From: Bombyx mori
Lineage: Eukaryota > Arthropoda > Insecta > Lepidoptera > Bombycidae
DNA length: 64,000 bases
Assembly (NCBI RefSeq): GCF_030269925.1
Contig: NC_085107.1
Coordinates: forward strand, 16,122,001 to 16,186,000
Direction of reading: 5' to 3'
The notes beneath the pieces were generated by a model, which saw nothing but the letters and a program-made list of their open reading frames with translations, had not been told where the DNA came from and did not search any database. The translations under genes and the position numbers were made by a program. Positions 41,474-54,800 of the stretch are shown here, piece after piece. The first letter of the stretch is position 1; each line of letters opens with the position of its first letter.

Positions 41474-44400
41474 CGCGAATGCATCCGAGTTCGAAGGAAT
41501 GTGGTTTTGGTGCGTTGAGCGGAGTGTGTTGTTGATATGAATAACCCACCAAAACCGTAACAGGCTGCGAGCCATTTTTGTATGTTTGCTTTAATTCCTT
41601 TGGAGTTGTATTATTATTTTTACGTATTTAGTGTATAATCACGTGCATTTTACTTTTAATATACAACCCTGTTTTCGCATTTCATTTAAATTTCTTGGTA
41701 AATTCAATGAGTTTAGATGGAGTCGAATCCTTTAACCTCTTCAGGGACGAATTTTTTAAAGTACATACGAAAACATGAATTTTGATACTCTTTATTCTGA
41801 TTTGTTTATTTTATATTGAAAGCATTAAGTAAAAAAATTAACAAAAGTAGTAAATATTCATTAAACATTATATATATCCACATAAGTGGCCATTTAGCGT
41901 AATTATAAGAATAAAAAAATAAAAACAAATGTACCCATATGTGCCAATGTCCCAGAAGAGATTAAGAAGTGCGTAAGATTACTATAGGTACAATTGTGCT
42001 CTCAAATCGGTATTATTGTTAAGTTTTCCTCTAATCTGTGCATTTAAATGCTTTAAAGCCAGAAAGCAAATAGATTTATCTATTCACTTAGCTATAGCAA
42101 TTTCAGAGCTCGTATAATAAGCAGATGGGTGCTAGGGACCGTTTTCGATCGTTTGACATATAAGTAATATTTGACAGCAAAATCAATAAAACAATGTAAC
42201 CTCATTCTTCTAAATTTTTTTCGATCATACGTAATTAATTGTACGATCTCTAGTGAACGACAGCTTTTGTAAAAATCTCATTACTACCTCTAGTCACATC
42301 TTTATGTCATCTTCTTGTTCTTCGGTTACAGATAAAGCGTACATTTATTAAGAGATATATTTTTCTATGATTGTGCGAGCACTTGCCCACTGCCAATACC
42401 TGGTTTCATAGATCAAGTGAACCCATACGTACCTACTTAAAATATCGTAACATTATTGTATACCCTTTTGCCTATTTTGTACCCAAGATTGGATTTTTGA
42501 TTGTCATTAGCCTATTTAATTTAAATGAGTTCCAGTAATTTATATTTTTTACCGGTACCTCACTTAATATTCTCAGTTTTTAGACATTTATAATTTTTCC
42601 TTCACTTTCTTAAAAGTTTGCGAATGTATTATTTACATTGTTTAATTAACCCTATGTTTTTCTATGATAATAATAATATGATAATATCCGTGTATTAAAA
42701 TTTCCTATTTGATAATTTACTTTTTGGTTAATAAAGGAAACTGACTTTTTAATGATGTTATTATTTCTTTGCTATAAATGAACGACGATCTTACGACACG
42801 TGAGAGCGTGATCTTGAGACGTGAACACGATGTGTCTGTTGTATTAGATGTTTTTACAGCACTATTTTTTATTTATTTTAAACCGAAGCTTCTTCATGCG
42901 TTGTACGTGTTGTAACAGCAAACATATAGAGAGAAAGGCTAATGTAGGCAAACTGCCTACGCGATACATAATAATATCTGGTTTTAAAAGTAAAAACTTG
43001 TCAAAAATATGCTTTTTTTAATGCACATAACTATATCTGCAAATATATACATATGTGATAAGTGAATAAGTTCAGGGCCTAATTGGCGTTAAGTAAGTAC
43101 AGAAATCCTTAGACATCACAATATGATAGCCGCCAAGAGGTCTAAATCTCAATTGTAAATCTCAGCTAATCAGTAGAAATAGAGTGGTGGTGGTGATGGT
43201 ACTTTGATGTATGAGCTCACGAGACGTGCTACCGAAAGCTCAATTTATCAAATTAATGGCTTTTACGGTGTATGTTAGATTAGTATGTATTTTTCTGGTG
43301 TTTTAGATCGAGGAATAACAGTATTTGTTCGAGCGGTTTGTCTTCATGTAAGATCTCTTCCCATTTAAATCGGTGTAGTAAAACATAAATTGCTTCTTGA
43401 GACAGTGACGGATAAATAGGATGATATTTGCTTAGTATGAACCACGTATAATACCACCAATTAGTTAGGCTGTTTCTCTGAGTGTATATTTTGAGTGGAT
43501 AGTCGTTCTCTTTTAGTTACCAAGGTTTAATTTGTCCCCTTGCGTAGCGTTTCTGGGATTCTATTAAAGTGAATCCAAGGAAAACGTTAAGAAACAAACG
43601 GTCCAAATATTAGAATGAAAAAATTACAAATAAAATACAGAATTTCACAAAATGATATATTTGATTTTATTATATTATTAACATCAGTACTAATACACGG
43701 TGATGTTTGATCGCGACTGACTACAGTCCGATGCAATTTGAATGAGAATTATAATTACAATAAATAATCTCTACTGGAGATAAAACTGATTAAAATTGCT
43801 CCTTAGTACCACGTCTCCGGCGGAATCTCAATAAGTCTGTCGTATAGTTTCAAGTTCATAAATTGTCGATCGGGATAAGATAACCCTATTTAATTATTTC
43901 AGTTTAACATTTTATATTTGTGCGATTGTAATTCCAGAACAAACTTATTGGAAGTTATTTTAATAAATCAACTGATAAAATATTCACCTCTTGATTAATT
44001 TGAATCGTATGACAATTAAATCATTTTTAATTATAAACAATTACAAGTTAAGATACTTAAGAAACGCGGCGAAGTTATATGTGCATATATAGTGATTAAT
44101 CCAATAAACATTACAGTACATTGAAGGTATAATATTACATCAATATAAAAAGCATTCTTTAAAATAATGAATGCAAGAATCACGAATTGTAGCGACTAAC
44201 GAAATGTGATGTTTAAAATAAGTTTGACGATCCTTATCGTAAGATCTAGATTATTTTAAAACACTACGAAATAATTCGCATCGCCTTGTTCGGACGTTTC
44301 TTAATTAGAAAATAAAAATTCAAGTTAAAAAGTATTCGATCACGTAATACTTTGTGCGATAATATCAATCAGTACAGTGAATACAAATTATAATAATAGA

Positions 44401-45384
44401 GTTGTATCGTTACATCACTTACATCTAATCAAGCAAGCTGGAACATATATCTTAAACTATATTGACTGCGATCGCTTATAAAAATTAAAATAGATCAAAA
44501 CAAAACATTTCACATAATACCCCTCGCCTATCCGAACAGAGACACGAACGTTGTTACAGTCAAGTTAAAATTTTCACGTTGCACTTACTTCCGAATTTAG
44601 AAATTTTGGTCACAAATTAAGACGAACATTTACGTGCTAAAACTTATATCTATATACAAATTAATAGTTATTTTTTTAACAAAGTACGTACATTAAATTA
44701 GGAATAAGCATGAATTATTTTTATTTTAGCATAAATCACAGACACTTTTCCTTACAAACGGCCATTTTAAGAAATACACAATTTAGGTACATATGCCAAA
44801 TATTTAATTGTTTATAAAATTAGGTTGTGTTATCGCCATCGCTGGATTCTTACAAAGATTACTTAAAAACATTTTATATAGAAAATGTCATAACATTAAA
44901 TGAAATAAAATATACATTTTAAATATATTGTTAGAACGCAAAGAATAAAGGTATAGATTAAATTAAAACTTATTATTAATACATAAAAGAAATTAATAAA
45001 AAAATCTTTAAAATGATATAGAGAATAAAAGTTTGGAATCCAGAAACAGCAAGAAGCACGACCCTGCTAATTTAACTACACTTCTGGAATGGCCTAGGAA
45101 TTTATGATTAATCTGTGAAAGAGCGTCTTACACAGTTACACACGAATAGACACGATTTGGCATGTTCATAGTGAAATAAAATAAAATCGCCATGTTGGTT
45201 TATTAAAAAGACACGCCGCTAAACAATTTCACATTACTAAATAACCGAACTCAAAAGGTGGGCACATTGACTATAGAATGATTATAGTAAAAAAGATTAG
45301 TCTAAAAGGCTAACGATCGTGACGTCGCATTAACTTGAAAACTTAAAACAGGCCGCCGCCGCAACCAAACCTATCACTGCCCAA
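41474..45384. other. Convergent intergenic DNA between LDH and Trio
   Basis: It holds the 3' UTRs of both genes and no other gene that I can see. It is strongly AT-rich, with many AATAAA-like motifs on both strands, so the exact ends cannot be fixed. Confidence 0.5.
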
Positions 45385-45500
45385 TTTTCGGTGGTAGATT
45401 CTGCGAAGCACTGCTCTTCCTAGAGCTAGCCCGTAAGCTCACCTACCGATGCGCGCGAAGCTGGAATAGCCCCTTAGGCTTAGAGAAAGAAAAAAACTGC
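45385..45500 (+). repeat. 3' end fragment of a LINE (family C)
   Basis: It reads ggtggtagattctgcgaagc, cccgtaagctcacctaccga and an A-rich end near 45490. It probably lies in the 3' UTR or just beyond the Trio gene. Confidence 0.7.
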
Positions 45501-45755
45501 CCAATTTATTCATCAACGTCGCGACTACTTTCATGAAAGCGAATTCCGAATCCACATCTATGGCTGAGCGTCGACTCCTAATTCACGGACGAGCGTGTGA
45601 ACTGAATAACAATAATTTCGCTGTAATCAAGTATGTGTGTTCTTTTGTGTTATAGTTAAATGTTGGATGGTTGGATGATCAGTCATAGTCGTCACCTGTG
45701 TCGCGAGCCCTCGCTCCGACGGCGGCTGTAGACGGAGTTCCTCGCTCGCGTCTCC

Positions 45756-45866
45756 TCAGGTGTCGTTCGGTGACCGGAGCGAGTGTAGGGCGTTGCCGTG
45801 TCCCGAAGGTCGCCGCCGATCCAAGAAGGTCTTCAGTTGGGTCGCCGACAACAGCGTCGACGGAGC
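45756..45866 (-). CDS. TRIO: Trio last exon
   Basis: Acceptor gtttcgttcaag. It encodes [20 protein letters not shown] and ends [10 protein letters not shown], with TGA at 45758-45756. FLDRRR matches the FIERRK of the vertebrate tail, which supports this as the true end. Confidence 0.85.
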   Translation of the reverse strand, partial: APSTLLSATQLKTFLDRRRPSGHGNALHSLRSPNDT

Positions 45867-48800
45867 CTTGAACGAAACAACAGTAAACGCTTAGATACAG
45901 ATCATATCATTCGACCCTACTGTTGTCATTTTTTATCCTACCTAAGCTGATAGCCTTAAGAGGCTCTTCCAGCGTAACCTTAGCTAGTAGGTGAGCTGAC
46001 AGGGCTCAAACCGGAGTGATGCTAACACTGACCCTAACAAGAGCAGTGCTTCGCAGAATCTACCACCGGATCGAAAACGCGACCCACTGAGAAGATTCGG
46101 CGAGAAACTCAGTGGGCTGTGTCTATGGGTTAATTCGCTCGTCGAGCCCTTCGTCGCAAGCGATGGGTTCGACGAGGACGGTGACCGGTGCTTGTGGTAC
46201 CTAAGAGCACCGTTAATGGATCGGGAGAATCCGCAATGACCTGTTTAGGGCGACGTCGACTGTAATATATTTCACTAGTGATTTTGTATGAGAATTTGAT
46301 GAATTTTTAATAACAATAGAGTGAAGTCGTTACCTCGTCAAACCAGGAGTGCTTGAGTGCATCGTGCGGGGAGAGTCGGTTGGCAGGCGCCGGGTCCAGG
46401 AGGCCGCGTATGATCTGCTGGGCCCTCTCCTCGATGCCGGACCAGTGTTCGGGAGGAAAGCAGTAATCACACTTGATGATGTTTGCTGTCGTCTCTTCTA
46501 TTGACTCGTCTAAGAACGGCGATAGCTAAAATTCAAAATAAAATACACGTTTTTATCTTATCTTATACCTTTAAACGAGCAATTCTTGTATATATATAAT
46601 TTGAATCTCGGAAACGGCTCTAACGATTTTGATAAAATTTAGTATACAGGGGATGTCGGGGGCGATAAATTGGTCTAGCTATGATTTATTTTCAGAAAAT
46701 GTTCTTTTATTCGTGTTCTCAATAATCAACTTTTTCGATAATCAACTTTATGACTCTTCCCGACATCTACTGGTAAATAATAATACAATTTTTCTTAATT
46801 GAGAGCAACTAACTGCTTTAAAGACACAATAACACTATCAGCAGACGGCGTTGTTAAGCTACCCGAAGCCAATGAGTGTTTGGTTTAAGGTTAGACCAAG
46901 AAAATTAATTGTTTATTTATATTATTTGTGTCCTTTTAACTCACGTGTTCACTTAAAAATGCCTAAACGATCTTGGAATATTTTATCATTTTATCAATAA
47001 GTAATTAGTATTTAAATATAAGGTGGAGGCCACCAATGCGGTGGACCGACCAAATTAAAGCTGCAGTGGGAGGTCTCCTAAATGAGTGCAGTAGAATGGC
47101 CTCGAGCAGGGAGAGATGGCGCGACATCGTGAGACGCATCAAGTCTGCCCCTTCCAACACTACATGACGATCACGACCACTCTGTCAAGAGTGACACGAC
47201 TGAGAAGAATTTAAATATAATTTCAAAAAAACACAATTTATCATCATCATCTAGTAAATTTTATAGATTTCATGTACACTAAAGAGAACACATTTGATTA
47301 AAGCTTAATTAAGACAATACAAATTGTATTTGTAACAATGTAAATTAAAATTTCGAATGTTAATGATTTTAATTAAAAATGACAAAAATAATGCGTAGAT
47401 ACTAACTCCCGTGAGGAACACGTATAAGAAGACGCCCGCTGCCCAGGCGTCCCATGCGGGGGCCGGGGGTCTGCCGAGGACACACTCGGGAGGCGCGAAC
47501 TCCAACTGAGCAGGAGCGGGAGGCAGCACCTCCCTGCCAGAGTTCCCTGCTCCGCCATCGATGGTTTCAACAGCAGATCCCAAGTCGACTAACTTAAGTT
47601 GCGGCTGAACTCCGCCCAACTCCACTAGGATATTTTCCGGCTAAAACAATCAATAGTTTAAATATTGAGACAGCTAACAATTTTTTGTGTGGTTTTGAGA
47701 CTGTTTTTTTTTTTTTTGGTTTGCCGACTTCACAGCCCACCTCGTGTTAAGTGGTTACTGGAGACCATAGACATCTACAACGTAAATGCCACCCACCTAA
47801 CTTGAGAAATAAGTTCTAAGGTCTCAGTCTATACTGAGACCTAGTCTAACTTATATCTCAATCTCAAGTTGTAACTATTTACAGCGGCTGCTCTCTACCC
47901 TTCAGACCGAAACGCATTACTGCTTCACGGCAGAAATAGGCGGGGCGGTGGTAGCTACCCGCGCGGACTCATAAGAGGTCCTACCACCAGTAATTACGCA
48001 AATTATAATATTGCGGGTTTGATTTTTATTACACGATGTTACTCCTTCACCGTGGAAGTCAATCGTGAACACTTGTTAAGTACGTATTTCATTAGAAAAA
48101 TTGGTACCCGCGCCTGCGGGATTCGAACACCGGTGCATCGCTCGATACGAATGCACCGGACGTCTTATCCTTTAGGCCACGACGACTTCAAGTTTTGAGA
48201 CTGAATAAGTTGTACGTACCCTGACATCGAGATGTGCGACGTTGATGGTATGAAACCAGTCGAGGGCCGAGAGTAGCTGCCGCGTATGGTGCGCGACCGT
48301 TTGCTGCGTGTACAGGGCCGGGTTGGCGGCCGCCCAGTCTAGCAGCGGCCCGCCCCCCACCAGCTCCAGCACCAGCGTGTGCGCGCCGGCACGCGGCACT
48401 TCCGCGAACAGCGCCAGCGCCCGCACCACCGCCCCGTGAGCGGTCCGAGACAATATCTTGTACTCGCGAGTCGCGTCAGCACCGCGTCCGGCCAATACCT
48501 ACGTTATTATATAAAATACATATTACAGTCTACAGTCAGTATCTAACAATATTATATATTCTACTACTAGCGACCCGCCCTCGCTTCACTCCGAAAACTG
48601 TAATTTATTATTGATTTGTCCACTATTTAATGGATGTTATTATACATATATAACTTCCTCTTCAATGACTATCTATTAAAAAAAAACTGCATCAAAATCC
48701 GTTGCGTAGTTTTAAAGATTTAAACATACATAGAGATATAGGGGCAGAGAAAGCGACTTTGTTTTATACTATGTAGTGATTTATATGTTTCAATTCCAAT

Positions 48801-51800
48801 ACTAATTCAACACTCAATTACATAAAAGTGACAGTTTTAGATTTAATCAAAATAAAAAAAAAATTGTATATTTTTATCTTAATGTGTGCAGTGTAAAATA
48901 ACAAACCTGTTTCAATGCGACCCGTTGTCCTGTACCGGTGTCCCGAGCAGCCAAGACTCGTGCGGTCCGTCCGCGTCCAATTTCTTCTTCCACGCTATAC
49001 CGTCTGGCAAATTGTTCTCGCTGCCAGGCGCCTCCACCGCCGCAGGCCGCGGGACCCGAGGCAGGACCCGGTGCACCGCTCCGGGCGCACAACAACCGGA
49101 AACTGTATTGTCCAGCTGGTAATTCTTCTAAAGCCAAAGTGTTCGCAGTGGCCGGAGTCTCTGTAGCTCGACGCCACTCGCCTTCACCGACGCGACAATA
49201 TTCGAGATGAGTGGGCGATGGCTCATCCCAATGAACGACGAGGCCCCCGCCAGGATGAGCGCGAACTGCCGGTACCCCAGGTGTACCACCAGACCCGACA
49301 GTTAATCGAGCAGATGTCTGGACGCCGCCGAGCTCGTTACTGACCAGGCAACAGTAAACTCCCGCATCAGAAGCGCGACAAGCGTGTATCGTGAGGGTTG
49401 CGAGTCCATCTGGAGTAAAAGTAATGGCGAAGCGACCGCCGTGTCGTAGAGCTCGCGTTTCAGGGGCGGTCTTGCGCCAGGAGGCGGTTGCTCTCGTGGC
49501 TCGGGCGCGGCACGCGAGCGACGCTGAGGCTCCTGGTGCCACAGTGACGTCGGAGGCGGGCTCAGCGAGCTCGGGAGCACGCAGCTCGACGACGTGCCCT
49601 TCAGTACTGGACTCGTTGCTGCCGCTGGCGGCGCTACCGCCGCGTCGCAGCTTCAGGCCCCAGGGCCGTTTCGATAGGCCCTGCATCATCAGAGGGCGAT
49701 GAAATCAACTACGCCATAACAAGCTCGACAGTGCAGTTCACAAGCGGTGCATGCATGCTCACCCCCATTCCGTTCTGGCGTGCCGGTTCACTTAACAGTC
49801 ATTATCATCTAACTTTATTTAGGTACTATCAATAAATAAACTTATGCATATTTTATTTAAGGCGGTTATTCCAGATCACTAAACACAATTGAAGTCTTGC
49901 GCGTGATTTTAAACAGCCCGCTATCACAGTCTATGTTAGAAATGCATTCCATTTTAAGGTATCACCTACAACAAAAGAAATATAGAAAAGCTTAAAAACA
50001 ATAACATGCAAAAGAAAATATAAAAAGCATTGAAATATTTTTCACAGACTACACAGCAAATAAAGCTTGTTCAGAGAAAATTTACTTAATAGGTACAACA
50101 AGTAAAATCGTAAAATTAGCATTTTAGTAGAAAAAATTCAGCCAATCTACTTTTGATCGAAGGATTGATTACTCTTTGTTTATTTTCTAATGTTAGTGAA
50201 AGCAGAGGTTCATCATTTAATTTGATTACGCCACATTAAAAAATCCATTAAATATAAAATTAAGTTAATCAGAACGAACACAGTATTGTTTTTCGACTAG
50301 AATATCATTGAAGCTATTTTTAATGAATATATCTCATACACAGTCTGGCCATAAATACTATTACAGAGCCCACCTGTCCTGGTGAAACTGGAAAGGCCTC
50401 CGGGCCACCAGTAATCCTTCAATCATAAAAAAAAAAAAAACTATTACAGAAAAAAATATATTTGAAAACTGTTTCTCTCAATTCAGATAATTTCAATATA
50501 CATTGTTTCTCATTTTCGTTCAATAAAGAGACGATCGTATTATACAAAGTATGAAGCAAAACTGCTGTTTTAAAATTCTACGCATTTATATACCGGCCTA
50601 TTGATAGGTGAATTAAAACGTTTATATGTAACTAAAAATATATGAAAATCGATGAAACAGTCAAGAAAAAAATACAAAGAAATCTCCGAAAGCAAAATAT
50701 TTATTTAGGGGAAAATAACGTAGGAATTGCAACATATATAAGATGCACTATCGATAATTTAAAAATAAATAGGATGTAAAAATTGAAACTGCTTCCCAAA
50801 GTGTTACGGAAACAGTGATCACAACTTTTTATTGAAAATGAAAATTATTAATTCCGAGCAACAGTTGTTATGTTAAGCAGTATCGGAACACTTTTTAAAT
50901 ATTTTTATGTGAAATAATATAAAAAACTTATCCAGCAATGTCAATAAGATTTTCAGCGACAGCTGGCTGCTGCGTTTAAAGAATTTTCAAAGGCAAATTT
51001 CAATTTGTCTTTAAAAAATTCTAGTACTATGTTAATGTATGAACCCAACGCACACTGCATTAATGTTTCGTTGAATAGAAAAAAAAGTTTTCCCTATAAC
51101 AATATTTATGGCAAAAATGAAGTACATAGTTCGAAACTCTAGCGCTAAAATTACTTTAAATAAACGAATTATCACTTTAAATGATGAAACAAAGGATTAA
51201 ATAGCTTCTTCCAATTATGAACTGTTTCTAATAAGCTTGGACATGCCTTTAGATCAGATTTGGTATGTAAAGCAATTATATTAAACTAAGTATTTTTAAT
51301 TTAATAAGTATCTAGTTGTTTTAGAAAAATAACAAGTACTATAAGGACTAAAGTAAATAAATAAATTATCGGAGTCACCTATACGGTCACATTACCCTAA
51401 ACTAAGGGAACTACGGTACTGGAACCGGGGACTGTTATACATACTTATATATACGTTTACAGAAACACATATAGATATTTAAAAAACTTCAGAGGTGTCA
51501 AGGGACACCCGGATGGAACGAAGTTCCTTTCGATTAATTAGTGAAGGAATTGTAATTTTTTTTAAAGTTATAATAATAAATTACGGCATTATGAAGAAGA
51601 AAAAAACAATACTATGAACTAAATTACTATTGTTGAAACGCTATCTCGAGAAACTGTACTCATTACGCGGACCAATCGGATACGAGCAATGTCACGCGAT
51701 AAGCGCCTACACGTTGATTGGTCAGAATGACGGATCTCAAAAGTGTCGTGACAACTTTTCGTAAGATTTTTTTCCGTCTAGCCCCCTTTCACAACGCGCG

Positions 51801-54800
51801 ATAAGGAACTTCGTTCCAAAAACCCAGCCACAGCAAATTTGTTAGTCAAATTTTTTTTGTCCCTGTCTACTCGCTGATGGCCTAAGAAGCTATTGCAGTT
51901 ACACCCGAACGGGTAGGTGAGCTCACGGGCACAACCTGAGACAAAGTTAGTCACAAGAAAGTTCGCCCGACGTGAGAATCGAAATCACGATTCTCGGCCA
52001 AGGTCGAGGCCACTGAGTCAGTCGAAGTCGAACGTACAGAAAAAGGCTTTTAAAAGACGTAATAAAACTATAAAGTCTAATTTAATTTAACGGTTATATG
52101 TTGAACTAGTTCATATTAATAAAAGGTTCACATTATTTTTGCGTCATATTTAAGAAACGGAAAAATTCTTAAGTTTCAGAATCACTCGTCGCTCATGTTT
52201 ACTTTCCATACCAAATCTTCTCTAATTTTAATGTTAATAACGAGACATAATTTCGAACATCGAAATAACAAGTGCATTTAACTCATTTTATATTATTATG
52301 TTGATCTGTGACGTATATTAGTTTTTTCTACAATGCATTTGCAACCTAGGGAAAGTATCGAAGACCATTTATTTTCTTTCAAGAACATCAAGTCTCAAAT
52401 AATAGTTCCAAATTTACCGTAAGCCAACCCATGCCAAGATGATATTAATTTAGGACGTAATTGAATATTATGTCTCGTTCTATATTTGAATCAGATACGT
52501 ACGTTCGCGTGCGGCGGCGACGTCGGACTGAAAGCCGAGCTGGCGACGCTAGCGGCGGCCTTCTTGCGGTCCTCCGAACGTGTGGTGGTTGTCGTTGGCA
52601 AGTTGATAGTGTTGGCTTTAGTGTGGGGTCGCTGCGTCCTCTGTCGCAATTCAGGGCGTCCGTCTAACGATAACGGTACGTAATGCAGCCCGCACCAACC
52701 CTCCCCACTATTCGGACGGGAACAGGAATGTTAAACAAAAAAAAAACAAAAAAAACAAAAATAAAATGGGCGCTCCAGCTGTGTTATCGACTTCAATTCT
52801 TACGTGTTCTTAAATTTGAATTTAATTTAATTTAATTGACTGTAAAACTGCTTTGATTTAAATTTATGCATACGACATAACACACGGAGATCAACAAGTA
52901 AATTTGAAAAAAAAAATTGTGTGACTCTAATATGGCCAATGCATAATTACTACTTGTATTTAAAAAAAATGTTACCTATTTCTCATCTTGTCTTCAGCCA
53001 TTAGATACTACAGTATATTCGGTCAGAAATGTAACTTTATAATTGTATTTTTCCCATAAGTAAATTACGTGTTTGTAATGTATACACAGCCTTATTTTCG
53101 TGTTTCGTTCTAGTCGTACTGCTGAGATAAAAACCAAACAATTTCTGGCCTAACAATACCTCATGAAGTTTCATAACTAAATGTATATTAAAGTCAAGTG
53201 TCACTTTCTCTACGTACAGATTTGAAGTCGATTTTTCAGTCATTAATGTGTATAAGTAGCTATTAATCAGAACTTGTTACAGGTTTAAAAAACTACGGCT
53301 TAACTGTGTCTAATGTGATTCGTACAGCGTCGGTGATACGCTATCTACGGTGTTCTTGGGACAGTATTCGTGTGTCTGGTCTGCGACAACACTCCGCGCA
53401 CTTACCGTGATCAAAGCACAAGGTGTCTCGAAAGTATGGTCGTTTAGTTTACTGGGGGAACATTTAATGAATTCAATGGGACGTGGATGTTATGTACAAT
53501 AACGTGGTTTTTACATGGAAATTCAGTCACTATAGGCGATTCTCGGACTGAGCGTTGTGTGTGATGATTAGGCGGACAATTACAATTGATTACTATCCGG
53601 CCGAGACGAATATTTTAACCGCTTTGACTATACACAGATCTTCACTGCACCATATTATGCACCCCTACAAAATTCTATTGGTATATGAATTAAAATATCA
53701 AGATTCCAGTCTAGTCTTTAGATTAATTTAGACTACTGACGTCTTTGAATAATATTCACATCAAACAGCATGTTACTTTCAGATAAAACTCATTTTTATT
53801 TAATCGTGCCGCAACTGGATTTCACGAATCCCACACACAAGGATCAGAAATATCCTAACTGGCCTAGAGTGATTGTATGGGCCGCTGTATTAACGCGTAG
53901 TTATCGGGCCTTGCTTTTTCGAAGAGGATGAAAAGGGATTTGCATTTGTGAATTCCGAGCAATATGTGTGAAATATGAGACTACTTTCTGGCCCCACTGC
54001 AAAGCTTTCCAGGTTATATATGCAGAGACCGTTTTTCATGTTTTAAAAACTTTTTTTTGTAACAAACGCCTTATTTTTTTATCTCACTAATAAACATACA
54101 TTCTTTTGAGACCCCTTGTAATTATAATTTAGAAAATTAAAACGAATGTTTTTAATTTGAAATGTCTGAAATTAGTTACAAATCTATGAAATACATTAAT
54201 TAACTGGTAGTAATTACGATAGTTACATAGGATATGTCGCTAGGACCGGAGCTTCGAGGCGTGTGTGTGTGATATTTGTTAGTAGCGTTAGCCGAAAAGC
54301 TGGGCCCCGTAAATAAAATAACCAAAACGATACCCAACTAAACCAAGCATGCAGGGCTAAAAGCAGAAAACCACAAGCATTTTTCTTTATTTAATATTTA
54401 TTGATTATTCATTCATATTAGGCAGTATTACAGTGATGTTAGTATATTAGTGTCGGTACGTTTTATATACACAAAAAATGTTGTTTTTTTGATAATTTTT
54501 GACATTTAATTTTGATTAATGATGTTTTTGTTACTAAATTTTGATGTACAACTGTAACTAACACAATTTTATATAAGTACAGATCGATATGGGTCCGTGA
54601 AGGCTAAGTACACTAGTGATAGATAATTATGTTCTTAATTATATAATGTTACGCTTGTTACACAAAATACGAGGTCGGGGGCGATCCTTTCCCGTGATAT
54701 TAAACGATAATACAATATGATTTGCTGAACAAAGGGCCACAAGGAAGCGTGAACAATTCCATCTAAAAGCGATATATCTTTTTTCAACTTTAAACCTAAA

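Noticed and set aside
48120..48186. tRNA-like sequence with an apparent B box
   Set aside because: It is the head of a Bm1 SINE contiguous with the SINE body, and lacks a proper full cloverleaf.
46334..49700. Separate stand-alone kinase gene
   Set aside because: Orientation, order and the Trio/Kalirin-specific kinase and tail motifs favour one gene with the upstream GEF exons. A short internal isoform remains possible and is listed as a finding.
49391..49702. Open + strand frame of about 100 codons opposite the Ig-kinase exon
   Set aside because: It is a shadow of the GC-rich Trio exon on the - strand, which has splice sites, phase agreement and clear domain motifs.
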